Of a stretch of 64,000 nucleotides of DNA, positions 18,418-26,309 are shown piece by piece. The position numbers were made by a program, and so were the translations under genes. Source of the stretch: SYFT01 sp964471115 (lineage in GTDB: Bacteria > Acidobacteriota > Vicinamibacteria > Vicinamibacterales > SCN-69-37); NCBI GenBank assembly GCA_964471115.1, contig CAYYFE010000004.1, positions 62,001-126,000 of the forward strand, in the 5' to 3' direction. The stretch's first letter is position 1; each line of letters opens with the position of its first letter. The notes beneath the pieces were generated by a model, which saw nothing but the letters and a program-made list of their open reading frames with translations, ran no database searches and was not told the origin of the DNA.

Positions 18418-19827
18418 TCAGGACGCGCGCACTTCAATCCGGCGCCACTTGCCCTGGCCGAACCGCCAGACGCTCAGTGACATGCGGGTCAGGTGGCCCA
18501 GCACGATGGCCGTCCAGATGTGCCAGGCCTGCAGGCCGACAGTCGCCGACAACACCGAACAGAGCCCCACCGGCACGATGACCTGTGACGCGATCGAGAT
18601 GTACAGCGGGCTGCGGGTGTCGCCCGTGCCCTGCAGGCCGCCCGAGTAGGTGAGCGCCACCGTGACGAAGAACCCCGACACGGCGAGGAAGGCCAGCAGT
18701 TGCCGTCCCAGCGCCGCGCCGACCGGGTCGGTCAGGGCGAACACGTTGAGCAGCGCCTGGGGGAAGAGCACGAACGCGGCGCCCACGATGGCGGCCACGG
18801 TGAGGCCGATGCGCGACGCGACCTTGGGGGCCAGCGCCGTGCGATCGGGTTTGCCGGCGCCGAGGTTCTGGCCGGCCACGGCGGCGGTGGCGCCCATCAG
18901 GCCGACCGACGTCCACGTGATGAGCGAGAACAGCTCCGTGTAGCCGACCGCGTAGGCGGCCTGCGCGGCGGCGCTGTGTTCCAGCGATCCGATGAACCCC
19001 AGCATCATCACGCCGGCCACGTTCATCGCGATGCCCTGGACGCCGGTGGGCAGGCCGAAGCGGAAGAGTTCGCGGATGATGGTCCAGTCGGGCCGCAGGG
19101 ACATGCCGCGCGTGAAGTGGATGACCAGCTTGTCGGCAAACAACATCCACAACAACACGGCGCCCGTGATGCCGCTGGCCAGCGCCGTGCCGATCGCCGC
19201 GCCCTTCGTGCCCATCGCCGGGATGGGCCCGATGCCGCCAATCAGCGCGATGTTGAACAGGACGTTCAGCACGGTCATCACGACACCCATGCGCAGCGTG
19301 GTCTGGGCGTCGCCGGCGGCGCGCAACGCGCCGCTGAGCATGAAGAACAACATCATGCCGATGTTGGTGGCGAACATGATGCGCAGGTACGGCAGGGCTT
19401 CGCGCTGGACTTCCGGCGCGGCGTTGACCAGCGTCAGCAGCCAGGGCGCGAGCGCGTAGCCGAGCGGCGCGAGGACGCCCATCGACAGGAACAACGCGAC
19501 CAGGAACGCCTGCCACACCGTGCGGTTCACCGCGTCGCGGTCGTTGGCGCCGGCAAATCGCGCGACGAGCACCCCCATGCCCGAGAAGACCGAGGCGAGG
19601 AAGACGATGACGAGGATGAAGATCTGGACCGAGACGCCGATGGCGGCGTTGGCCGCCAGGCCGACGTAATGCCCGACCATCGCGTGATCGATGACGCCCT
19701 GCAGGCCGCCAATCGCGTTCTGCAGCATGGTGGGCCATGCCAGCTTCCAGACAGCCGCCGACAACGGGCCGTCGACGATGGAGCGGTCAAACTGTTTCTG
19801 GGGCTTTCGGGCGGGGGCGTCGGCCAT
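18418..19827 (-). CDS. MATE-family multidrug/metabolite efflux protein
   Basis: This 469-residue inner-membrane antiporter has twelve predicted helices in two MatE repeats. Repeat 1 begins AWPTMLQNAIGGLQGVIDHAM and repeat 2 begins FRFGLPTGVQGIAMNVAGVMM. The linker motif GTALASGITGAVLLWML and the AGQNLGAGKPD element are family features, as is the length. It exchanges drugs or metabolites for Na+ or H+. Its start lies inside the 3' end of the heptosyltransferase gene (41-bp overlap), suggesting one transcript with that gene and rsmE. Confidence 0.93.
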   Translation of the reverse strand: MADAPARKPQKQFDRSIVDGPLSAAVWKLAWPTMLQNAIGGLQGVIDHAMVGHYVGLAANAAIGVSVQIFILVIVFLASVFSGMGVLVARFAGANDRDAVNRTVWQAFLVALFLSMGVLAPLGYALAPWLLTLVNAAPEVQREALPYLRIMFATNIGMMLFFMLSGALRAAGDAQTTLRMGVVMTVLNVLFNIALIGGIGPIPAMGTKGAAIGTALASGITGAVLLWMLFADKLVIHFTRGMSLRPDWTIIRELFRFGLPTGVQGIAMNVAGVMMLGFIGSLEHSAAAQAAYAVGYTELFSLITWTSVGLMGATAAVAGQNLGAGKPDRTALAPKVASRIGLTVAAIVGAAFVLFPQALLNVFALTDPVGAALGRQLLAFLAVSGFFVTVALTYSGGLQGTGDTRSPLYISIASQVIVPVGLCSVLSATVGLQAWHIWTAIVLGHLTRMSLSVWRFGQGKWRRIEVRAS

Positions 19828-20938
19828 CGTGCGAAGTCTCTATGGTACCCGCGAAGTTGTGGCCGAGGGCGCGCATTACCGCCTCGCAGACGTCATCCAG
19901 GCCAATCGCCGCCATGCAGGTGTGGGCAGGTCCCCACGGCCAGGTCTCCCCTTTGCGATTGATGGCCGAGGCACAGGCGCGGCATGCCTCAGACCGGCGC
20001 ACCACTTCGACCCGGCCGTCGCCTCGCGGCTGATACCGCGCCGGGTTGGTGGGACCAAACAGCGACACGACCGGCGTGTCCATTGCCGCCGCCCAGTGCA
20101 CCGGCCCGCTGTCGCTCCCGGCGACCAGTGCCGCGTTGGCGAGCAGGACTTTCAACTGCTCGAGCGGCACCGTGCACGCCGCCACCGGCGCGGCCTGCGA
20201 GGACTGTCCGTCGCGCGAGGCCGCCACGATCGACTCGCACGTGGCCCGATCGGCCTGGCCGCCGGCCACCAGGACCCCCAGACCGGCTTCACTCGACAGC
20301 CACCGCGCGAGGGCCGCCCACCGTCGCCAGGGCCAGTCCTTTCTGGCCCACGCCGTGCGCGGAAACAGGACGGCCCACCGCCGGTCCGGCCCGGCAATCC
20401 GGCCGGCGTCGCCGCCCAGAGAGCCGAGCACCGACCGGACCTCGTCTTCAGTGGGCCGCAGCCGGAACTCCACCTTCTCGGTTCGCGCGCCGAGCTGCCC
20501 GGCCACGGCCAGCCACTGATCGACCACGTGTGCGGCGCCACCCCGCGACAACGTGCGTGAGTACAACAGCGGCGCCCCCTCGCGCCAATCGTCGGGGCCC
20601 AGCCGCAGCGGCGCGCCCGCGAGTCGGGACCAGAGGGCCGTCCGCAGCAGGCCCTGCAGGTCGAGGGCCACGTCGAACCGGCGCTCCCGCAGCCGGGCCA
20701 CGGCGATCGTCGCGGCCACGCCCTGAACCCAGAGGGACCGGCCCGGCCGCTCAGGAAGCTCGATCAACGCATCGAGGCAGCCGTTGCCCCGCAACACCGG
20801 GGCAAATCGCGCCTCGATGAGCCATTCGATTCGCGCGTCGGGAAAGTGATGCCGCAACGCCCAGACCGCCGGCAGCGTGTGCACGATGTCGCCGAGGCTG
20901 CCCGTGCGGAGAATGAGCAGATGGCGGGGCGCGGTCAC
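19787..20938 (-). CDS. Glycosyltransferase family 9 (heptosyltransferase-like, LPS core)
   Basis: This 383-residue GT-B enzyme starts at a GTG overlapping the rsmE stop. The N-terminus LLILRTGSLGDIVHTLPAVWAL is the family signature (R-x-G-x-hGD). The C-terminal donor-binding part has ALVAGSDSGPVHWAAAMDTPVVSLFGPTNPARYQP, and a Cys-containing tail follows (CRACASAINR). GT9 enzymes add heptose, or other sugars, to lipid A core on the cytoplasmic face of the inner membrane. That agrees with a Gram-negative envelope. It lies between rsmE and the MATE gene in one tightly packed unit. Confidence 0.92.
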   Translation of the reverse strand: MTAPRHLLILRTGSLGDIVHTLPAVWALRHHFPDARIEWLIEARFAPVLRGNGCLDALIELPERPGRSLWVQGVAATIAVARLRERRFDVALDLQGLLRTALWSRLAGAPLRLGPDDWREGAPLLYSRTLSRGGAAHVVDQWLAVAGQLGARTEKVEFRLRPTEDEVRSVLGSLGGDAGRIAGPDRRWAVLFPRTAWARKDWPWRRWAALARWLSSEAGLGVLVAGGQADRATCESIVAASRDGQSSQAAPVAACTVPLEQLKVLLANAALVAGSDSGPVHWAAAMDTPVVSLFGPTNPARYQPRGDGRVEVVRRSEACRACASAINRKGETWPWGPAHTCMAAIGLDDVCEAVMRALGHNFAGTIETSHDGRRPRPKAPETV

Positions 20939-21681
20939 CGGCGGAGCCGCCGTTCGCCGAGGTGGTCATGCACGAGGGCCAGCAAGGCGATACAGGCCGT
21001 GGTGGTCGCCAGCGTCCGAGGACCCAGCGACGCGCGCCGGAAGCCGTGGGCGTCGAGTACCTCCAGCTCGAACGCGTTCCAGCCGCCCTCAGGGCCCACC
21101 GCGATCAACACGCGCTCCGATGAGGACGCCAGGCTTCGCGACACCGAGGGCTCCTCGCCAGGGTGCGCGACGAGTCTCACACCGGCATCCGTCAGGCCGT
21201 CCAGGTCAGACTCGACCAGTTTCCGAAACTGCTTGTGTACGGTCACGACCGGCAGGCGGGTGTCACGCGCCTGCTCGAGGCCTTCCACAAGCAGCGGCCG
21301 GAAGCCCTCCGGCCTGACGTAGTGGCTGTCGAAGTAGTCGCGCTCGACCTTCGCGGCGTTGGTCAACATGACGCGGCCGACGCCGATCGCCGACAGGTGC
21401 GGCCACAGGCGCCGCAACACTTTCGGCCGCGGCAGCGCCAGCAGCAGGTCGACCGCCGGCTGTTCGGGGACGGCTTCTTCCTCGGCCCACCGGATCGTCA
21501 CGCGACCATCGTTCACGGCGGCGACGACCCCGACGCCGATGGGGCCGTCGACCACCCCCATGCGCAGCGTGGATCCCGCCTCCACCCCCAGCACCGTCAC
21601 CAGATGCCTGGCGCGGCGGTCACTCAGGACCGCGGATCCATCCTCTCGAAACTCGTGGGCCTCGAGAAGCAGCAGATTCAT
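20935..21681 (-). CDS. rsmE: 16S rRNA m3U1498 methyltransferase RsmE
   Basis: This 248-residue protein has a PUA-like N-terminal domain (~1-70, SDRRARHLVTVLGVEAGSTLRM) and a C-terminal SPOUT methyltransferase domain. The SAM-binding knot signature is RVLIAVGPEGGWNAFELEVL followed by SLGPRTLATTTACIALLAL. The enzyme methylates N3 of U1498 in 16S rRNA. The length is normal. The downstream GT9 gene overlaps by four bases. Confidence 0.95.
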   Translation of the reverse strand: MNLLLLEAHEFREDGSAVLSDRRARHLVTVLGVEAGSTLRMGVVDGPIGVGVVAAVNDGRVTIRWAEEEAVPEQPAVDLLLALPRPKVLRRLWPHLSAIGVGRVMLTNAAKVERDYFDSHYVRPEGFRPLLVEGLEQARDTRLPVVTVHKQFRKLVESDLDGLTDAGVRLVAHPGEEPSVSRSLASSSERVLIAVGPEGGWNAFELEVLDAHGFRRASLGPRTLATTTACIALLALVHDHLGERRLRR

Positions 21682-21687
21682 CGGACC

Positions 21688-23292
21688 CTATTTCGCGCGT
21701 GCCTTCTTCTGCGCTTCGACCATGCCGGCGACATCGGCCAGCAGCGTCTTCGCGTCGTAGACGATGCCGTCCTTGATGGTCCACTTGACGCCGCCCACCC
21801 AGTCGACGCGGTTGGTCTGGTCGTTGAGCCGCATCGCGCCGGTGCCGTACAGCACCTTCATGTTCTGCAGCGGGTTCTGGTCGACCAGGAACATGTCGGC
21901 CAGCATGCCCTGCCGGATGACGCCGAACTCGATGGGTTTGCCCATCGGTTCGTGCAGCGCCTCGGCGGCGTGCATGGTGGCGCCGCGGATGACCTCGAGC
22001 GGATGGAAGCCGGCCTCCTGCATCAGTTCCAGTTCGTGGATGTAGCCGAAGCCCCACGTGTTGTAGATGAACGCCGCATCGTCACTGGCGGTGACGCGGC
22101 CACCCATCTTCTTGTAGTCGTTGAGCAGGCGGAACCAGAGCTGGTAGAACCGGCGCCAGTGGATTTCATCGTCGCTCGTCCAGTCGAAGAAGTACGAGCC
22201 GTGGTTGTTGCGGTCGGGCCGGTAGAAGTCGTGCAGCGACGGCAGGGTGTACTTGTCGTGCCAGTCGGCGTTGCGCATGCGCATCACGTCGCGGCTGGCC
22301 GCGTAGGCCGTCATGGTCGGGTCGAAGACCGTGCGCAGCTTGGCGTGTTCGGCGAGGTACTCGTTCCACTGCGGGGAGCCCGGTTCGTACGTCTTGTCGT
22401 AGAGCCGCGCCACCTGCGAGAAGCGGAAGTACTCGTCGTTGTAGTTCATCTGGTGCGGCCACGGCTGGATCTCGAAGTCCTTGAGCAGCGCTTCGAAGTG
22501 GCCGTAGAAATGCGTGACCGTGCCCAGGCCGAGTTTGGCCGCCGTCAGCGCGTTCATCTGCGCGACGCCGCGCTGTTCCAGGTGCGCCGTGGAGCCGAGG
22601 CCGAGTTTCTTCGCCTCGTCGAGCAGCGCCGCCATGATCTCGGGCGGATACGCCACCAGCTTCATCCCGTCGACGCCGTTCTCCTTGCACCAGCGCACCC
22701 ATTCGCGCGCCATTTCCGGCGTGGTGACCGGGCCGCGCGTCCAGCCGTTGCCGGGGCGCTGATAGTTGAAGATGCGGGGCGCGACGATCTGGTTCTTCGC
22801 CGAGCGTTCCTTCTCCGGCAGCGCGTAGGCCTGCGGCCCCAGTTCCACGCCGCGGCCGGCCGTGATGCCGTGCGCCATCCAGAGCTTGAAGACGTACTCG
22901 GCCTCCGGCGCCTTGGGCGTGCCACCCACGTGCATGTGCAGGTTCACGAAGCCGGGCAGCAGATACATGCCCGTGCCGTCGATCTCGTGCTGCGCCGTCG
23001 GCGGCCGGTTGGGCCGCAGCGGCAGGCCCGGCGTCCCCGCGTTGCGGATGGCCGCGATGCGGTTGTTCTCGATGATCACGTCGACGGGCCCGTACGGCGG
23101 GGCGCCGGTGCCGTCGATGACCATCACCGCGCGGATGACCAGGGTCTGGAACGGGCCGGCGCCTTCGCCGGCGCGGCGATCCGGCGCGGGTACGATGCCG
23201 CCCGGACGCGCGGGCGCGGGGGCCTGCTGGGCGGAGATCAACGTCGAGGCCAGCAGCGTGGCCAGAAGAAGCAGGGCAGGGCGCTTGGGCAT
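21688..23292 (-). CDS. Secreted amidohydrolase (imidazolonepropionase/prolidase-like), paralogue A
   Basis: This 534-residue protein has a signal peptide (LLLLATLLASTLISAQ) from ATG 23292; ATG 23301 is the alternative. The amidohydrolase metal ligands are visible: FVNLHMHVGG (HxH), GMKLVAYPP (bridging Lys), TAHLEQ, THFYGHFE and TASDDAAF (Asp). The C-terminal beta-sandwich segment includes GMLADMFLVDQNPLQN and WTIKDGIVYDAKTLLADV. It is clearly a paralogue of the protein at 30959-32596. The substrate is unknown; relatives hydrolyse cyclic amides or peptides. Only six bases separate it from rsmE. Confidence 0.9.
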   Translation of the reverse strand: MPKRPALLLLATLLASTLISAQQAPAPARPGGIVPAPDRRAGEGAGPFQTLVIRAVMVIDGTGAPPYGPVDVIIENNRIAAIRNAGTPGLPLRPNRPPTAQHEIDGTGMYLLPGFVNLHMHVGGTPKAPEAEYVFKLWMAHGITAGRGVELGPQAYALPEKERSAKNQIVAPRIFNYQRPGNGWTRGPVTTPEMAREWVRWCKENGVDGMKLVAYPPEIMAALLDEAKKLGLGSTAHLEQRGVAQMNALTAAKLGLGTVTHFYGHFEALLKDFEIQPWPHQMNYNDEYFRFSQVARLYDKTYEPGSPQWNEYLAEHAKLRTVFDPTMTAYAASRDVMRMRNADWHDKYTLPSLHDFYRPDRNNHGSYFFDWTSDDEIHWRRFYQLWFRLLNDYKKMGGRVTASDDAAFIYNTWGFGYIHELELMQEAGFHPLEVIRGATMHAAEALHEPMGKPIEFGVIRQGMLADMFLVDQNPLQNMKVLYGTGAMRLNDQTNRVDWVGGVKWTIKDGIVYDAKTLLADVAGMVEAQKKARAK

Positions 23293-23327
23293 GGCGCACA
23301 TTGTAGCCGCATGGCCGGAACCGAGGG

Positions 23328-23350
23328 CTCCTACAGACCGTCTATAGGAG
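23328..23350. promoter_or_regulatory. 23-bp near-perfect palindrome, probable PadR operator
   Basis: Half-sites CTCCTACAGAC (23328-23338) and GTCTATAGGAG (23340-23350) match at 10 of 11 positions around a central C. The right half contains the AGGAG ribosome-binding site of padR, so binding would block both transcription and translation starts. PadR proteins commonly bind such ~20-bp dyads at their own promoters. Confidence 0.6.
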
Positions 23351-23355
23351 TCACC

Positions 23356-23691
23356 ATGCCGCCGACCGACCTGATGCAGGGCACCCTTGATCTGTTGATC
23401 CTCAAGAGTCTGGCGCTCAAGGCCGACCACGGCCTGGGCATTGCGCGGCGCGTGGAGCAGATTACACGCGGCGCGTTCGTGGTCAGGCCGGGCTCCTTGT
23501 TTCCCGCGCTCCATCGACTGGAACAGCGCGGCTGGCTGCAGTCGGAATGGGGGGAATCCGAGAACCGCCGGCGCGCGAAGTTCTACACCCTGACCGCCGC
23601 GGGCCGGAAGCAGCTCAAGGCCGAAACCCGGCACTGGGATCTGGTGTCCGGCGCCATCGCCCACGCGCTGGCGACCGAGGCGGACGCATGA
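23356..23691 (+). CDS. PadR-family transcriptional regulator
   Basis: This 111-residue short PadR is preceded by AGGAG with five bases to ATG. The wing-helix pattern is complete: MQGTLDLLILKSLALKADHGLGIARRVEQ, then GSLFPALHRLEQRGWLQSEWG and RRRAKFYTLTAAGRKQL. It overlaps the downstream permease by four bases (ATGA). This PadR + orphan-permease pairing is recurrent in Acidobacteriota and implies local control of the permease. A dyad operator precedes it. Confidence 0.95.
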   Translation: MPPTDLMQGTLDLLILKSLALKADHGLGIARRVEQITRGAFVVRPGSLFPALHRLEQRGWLQSEWGESENRRRAKFYTLTAAGRKQLKAETRHWDLVSGAIAHALATEADA

Positions 23692-26303
23692 CGCCCTGGC
23701 GTCGTCTCCGCGGGTGGTGGCGGACGCTGCGGCACGGGCAGACGCTCGATCGTGACCTCCGCGAGGAGGTGGACGCGTACGTCTCGCTGGTGGAAAGTGA
23801 GGCCGAGGCCCGCGGTGAAGATCCGGCCGCGGCCCGCCGGCGCGCGCTGGTCGAGATGGGCGCCATCACCGTCGTCGAAGAAGAGGTTCGCGCGGTGCGC
23901 CCGGGCGCGTGGCTGGTGCAGGCCCTCCAGGATGCGACGCATGGCAGCCGCATCTTCCGCCGCGCGCCGGGGTTCGCGGTGTCCGTCACCCTGACGCTCG
24001 CGCTGGCGATTGGCGCCACGGCGGCGATGGGCAGCATCGTGCGCACCGTGGTGCTGACGCCGCTGCCGTATCCACAAGCCGACGCACTCTTTCGCATCGA
24101 TGCGATCGGCTACCTCGGCGAGTACATCGAACTGAGCACCCGCGCCCGCACGTTCACGCCCGCCATCTACGGCGTGGCCGAGCCGCTGACACTCACGGGA
24201 TACGGCGATCCGGTGCGCCTGCGCGTCGGCACGGCCTCCGCGTCACTGTTCGATCTGCTGGGCGCCGCGCCCGCGCTGGGTGATGCCATGCGCGACGCCG
24301 ACCACGCGCCCGATGCCGTCCCCGCCGTCTGGCTGACCGATCGGGTCTGGCGCGAACGCTTCGGGGCTTCGCGTGAGCTGGTGGGACAGACGATGGCGCT
24401 GGGTGACCGGGTGCGGCGCGTGCGCGGCGTGTTGCCGGCGGGGTTTGCGTTTCCGGATCCGTCCATCGACGTGTGGATTCCCGTCACGCTGAACCCGGCC
24501 GATCGCGTGGCGACCTGGTCGCTGGCGGGTTCCATCGTCGGACGACTGGCGCCCGGCGTGTCGTGGGAGGCGGCCAACGCCGAAGTGCGTGGTCTGGCTG
24601 CCACGTTCGCGCCGATGTTTCCGTGGCGGATGCCGGCAGGGTACGGCGAGCTGGCGACGGCGCGCCCCTTGAAGGACGTGTTTGTCGCCGATGCGGACCG
24701 CACCTTGGCTGCCGCCCTGGGCGCCATCGCGTTCGTGCTGGTGATCGCGTGCGTGAACGTCGGCATCCTGCTCATCGGCCGCGCCCATGCGCGTCACACG
24801 GAACTGGCGACGCGCGCCGCGCTTGGCGCGTCGCGGGGGCGGTTGGCTCGCCAGGTGCTCGTCGAGTGTCTGGTGCTGGTGGCGGCCGGGGGGTGGGGTG
24901 CGTTACTCGTGGCCTCGGCGGCCATCAGCGCCGCTGGTCAGCTCCTGCCCGCTGATGTGCCTCGCGTTCATGAAGTCCAGGTCGACCGGTGGCTCGTTGC
25001 TGCGGTGGCTCTGGTGTCGCTCCTCGCCGGTCTGCTCGTGTCCATCGTTCCGGTGTGGCGGGCCTTCGGCATGGTCGGACGGCCCGTGGCCGCCGGGCGG
25101 ACGTTCGGGATGGACCGCGCGTCCCGGCGCGTGACACGTGGACTTGTGGCGCTCGAAGTGGCGCTTGCGGCGGTGCTGGTCGTAGGCGCGGGGCTGCTCG
25201 TGCGCAGTCTGGATCGGTTGCTGGCGGTGGACCCCGGGTTTGCGCCCGAGGGCCTCGTGGCCGCGACCATCGCCCCGTCCCCCATCCGGTATCGCGAGCC
25301 CGCCGCCCGGCGCGAGGTGGTGCAGGAGGTCGTGACTCGCCTGGCGCAGCGGCCCGATGTCACCAGCGCGGCCGCCACCGACCGTCTGCCGTTTACCGGC
25401 GCGCCACACGGATCGGTGTTCGCGCTTGAAGGCCGGCCCGATCCGGCCCGGACCGGGGATTGGCCGTGGGCGAACGTCCGCGCCATCGTGTCGGCCGGCT
25501 ACTTCGAGACCCTGCGCGTGCCGGTCATGCGAGGCCGCGCGTTTACTGAGGCGGATACACCCGCGTCAGAGCCGGTGGCCGTCATCAACGAACGGCTGGC
25601 CCGCGCGCATTGGCCCGATCAGGATCCGATCGGGCGGCGGATTCGGTTCCCCGGGATGGCGCCGGGTGCGTGGATTCGTGTGGTCGGCATCGTGGCCGAC
25701 ACCACGTGGCGGCAGATGGATGAAGAGGCGCAGTCGGCGCTGTACCTTCCGTTGTCGCAGTCGACGCCGGCCGAGATGCACGTGGTGGTCCGTGGACCGG
25801 CGTTCGCCGCGGCGGCCGATCACGTGCGGGCCACCATTCGCGCCATTGATGCGGACATGCCGGTGGAGCAGATCGCGGCGCTCGACGATCGGATGGCCGG
25901 TGCCGCCGGCGCGCCGCGATTCCTGGCGATGGTGTTCACCGGATTTGCGATGGCCGGCGTGTTGCTGGGCGCGATCGGCCTGTACGGCGTCGTGTCGGAC
26001 GCCGTGGGCCGGCAGCGTCACGAGTACGCCGTGCGCCTGGCCATTGGCGCGGATCCGCGCGGGATCGTCCGGCTGGTCGCGTGGCAGGGCGCGAACGTCG
26101 CCCTGGCAGGGCTGGTGCTGGGGCTGTTGGGCGCGTGGGCCGGCGCCGATGTGCTGGCCGCCGTGTTGTTCGACGTGCCGCCGACCGACCCGGTGACCTT
26201 TGCTCTTGCCGCGGTGTTCCTCGCGGCCGTCGTCGCACCCGCGTGTGTCGTCCCCGCGAGAAGGGCCAGCCGCATTTCGCCGCTGGCCCTCCTCCGGGAC
26301 TGA
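23688..26303 (+). CDS. MacB/FtsX-type orphan ABC permease with N-terminal extension, PadR-linked
   Basis: This 871-residue permease starts at an ATG overlapping padR. Residues ~1-85 are a soluble extension (RTLRHGQTLDRDLREEVDAYVSLV then RRALVEMGAITVVEEEVR), characteristic of the acidobacterial duplicated orphan permeases. Then come a helix (FAVSVTLTLALAIGATAAM), a periplasmic domain, a first FtsX block (~345-470), a second helix and periplasmic domain (~485-735), and a terminal FtsX block ending VPARRASRISPLALL. No ATPase gene is adjacent. It probably uses a distant MacB/LolD-like ATPase or works without one; the substrate is unknown. Confidence 0.92.
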   Translation: MTPWRRLRGWWRTLRHGQTLDRDLREEVDAYVSLVESEAEARGEDPAAARRRALVEMGAITVVEEEVRAVRPGAWLVQALQDATHGSRIFRRAPGFAVSVTLTLALAIGATAAMGSIVRTVVLTPLPYPQADALFRIDAIGYLGEYIELSTRARTFTPAIYGVAEPLTLTGYGDPVRLRVGTASASLFDLLGAAPALGDAMRDADHAPDAVPAVWLTDRVWRERFGASRELVGQTMALGDRVRRVRGVLPAGFAFPDPSIDVWIPVTLNPADRVATWSLAGSIVGRLAPGVSWEAANAEVRGLAATFAPMFPWRMPAGYGELATARPLKDVFVADADRTLAAALGAIAFVLVIACVNVGILLIGRAHARHTELATRAALGASRGRLARQVLVECLVLVAAGGWGALLVASAAISAAGQLLPADVPRVHEVQVDRWLVAAVALVSLLAGLLVSIVPVWRAFGMVGRPVAAGRTFGMDRASRRVTRGLVALEVALAAVLVVGAGLLVRSLDRLLAVDPGFAPEGLVAATIAPSPIRYREPAARREVVQEVVTRLAQRPDVTSAAATDRLPFTGAPHGSVFALEGRPDPARTGDWPWANVRAIVSAGYFETLRVPVMRGRAFTEADTPASEPVAVINERLARAHWPDQDPIGRRIRFPGMAPGAWIRVVGIVADTTWRQMDEEAQSALYLPLSQSTPAEMHVVVRGPAFAAAADHVRATIRAIDADMPVEQIAALDDRMAGAAGAPRFLAMVFTGFAMAGVLLGAIGLYGVVSDAVGRQRHEYAVRLAIGADPRGIVRLVAWQGANVALAGLVLGLLGAWAGADVLAAVLFDVPPTDPVTFALAAVFLAAVVAPACVVPARRASRISPLALLRD

Positions 26304-26309
26304 CGTGAC

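Noticed and set aside
21163..23355. Long open frame on the plus strand upstream of and continuous with padR
   Set aside because: It is antisense to rsmE and the amidohydrolase. The PadR domain starts at the ATG at 23356, which has its own ribosome-binding site. High GC content produces long antisense frames.
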